From an uncultured Thalassolituus sp. (GTDB lineage Bacteria > Pseudomonadota > Gammaproteobacteria > Pseudomonadales > Oceanobacteraceae), in assembly GCA_913054055.1 (NCBI GenBank), contig CAJXIT010000209.1, forward strand, positions 1-6,256: DNA of 6,256 nucleotides, in the 5' to 3' direction. The stretch's first letter is position 1; every line of letters starts with the position of its first letter. Under the pieces are notes generated by a model. It did not search any database, was not told where the DNA came from, and worked only from the letters and a program-made list of their open reading frames with translations. The position numbers and the translations under genes are program-made. This document shows positions 6,243-6,256 of the stretch, piece after piece.

Positions 6243-6256
6243 ATCGGAAGAGCACA
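6241..6256 (+). other. Illumina TruSeq adapter remnant at the contig end (artefact)
   Basis: The last 16 bases, AGATCGGAAGAGCACA, are identical to the first 16 bases of the standard Illumina TruSeq read-1 adapter, in the orientation expected when a read runs off the end of its insert. They sit exactly at the sequence end. They are almost certainly not genomic, and they supply two of the three bases of the last gene's apparent stop codon. Confidence 0.96.

Overview
This window is a piece of a group 2 type (ABC-transporter-dependent) capsular polysaccharide locus from a Gram-negative bacterium. It is most likely a gammaproteobacterium: the export proteins resemble E. coli KpsM, KpsT, KpsE and KpsD, and the DNA is moderately AT-rich. 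I cannot name a genus. Every gene is on the plus strand, and all gaps between genes are short or are overlaps, so the window looks like part of one transcription unit. No promoter, terminator, RNA gene, CRISPR array or insertion sequence is visible.

Layout: bases 1-342 hold the 3' end of kpsM (inner-membrane permease), cut by the window edge. kpsT (365-1036) is the ATPase. kpsE (about 1020-2264) is the periplasmic adaptor of the PCP-3 type. kpsD (about 2327-3949) is the outer-membrane export protein. Together these four form the trans-envelope capsule exporter, and the M-T-E-D order resembles that known from Campylobacter. Next come a short GT4-type glycosyltransferase (3973-4890) and, overlapping it by four bases, a protein whose C-terminal half resembles the KpsS/KpsC capsule polysaccharide biosynthesis family (4887 to the end). 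These two presumably help build the polymer or its lipid-linked base that the exporter moves to the surface.

Three things deserve attention. (1) The last 16 bases (6241-6256) are identical to the start of the Illumina TruSeq adapter. The contig end is therefore contaminated, and the apparent TAG stop of the last gene is two-thirds adapter. (2) The kpsE/kpsD junction carries a hairpin holding a near-perfect Shine-Dalgarno sequence, plus a REP-like palindrome. This bears on where kpsD really starts. (3) Strand composition changes inside kpsT and near the end of kpsD, which suggests a mosaic locus. I see no wholly new system: the content is a recognisable capsule export and synthesis cluster.
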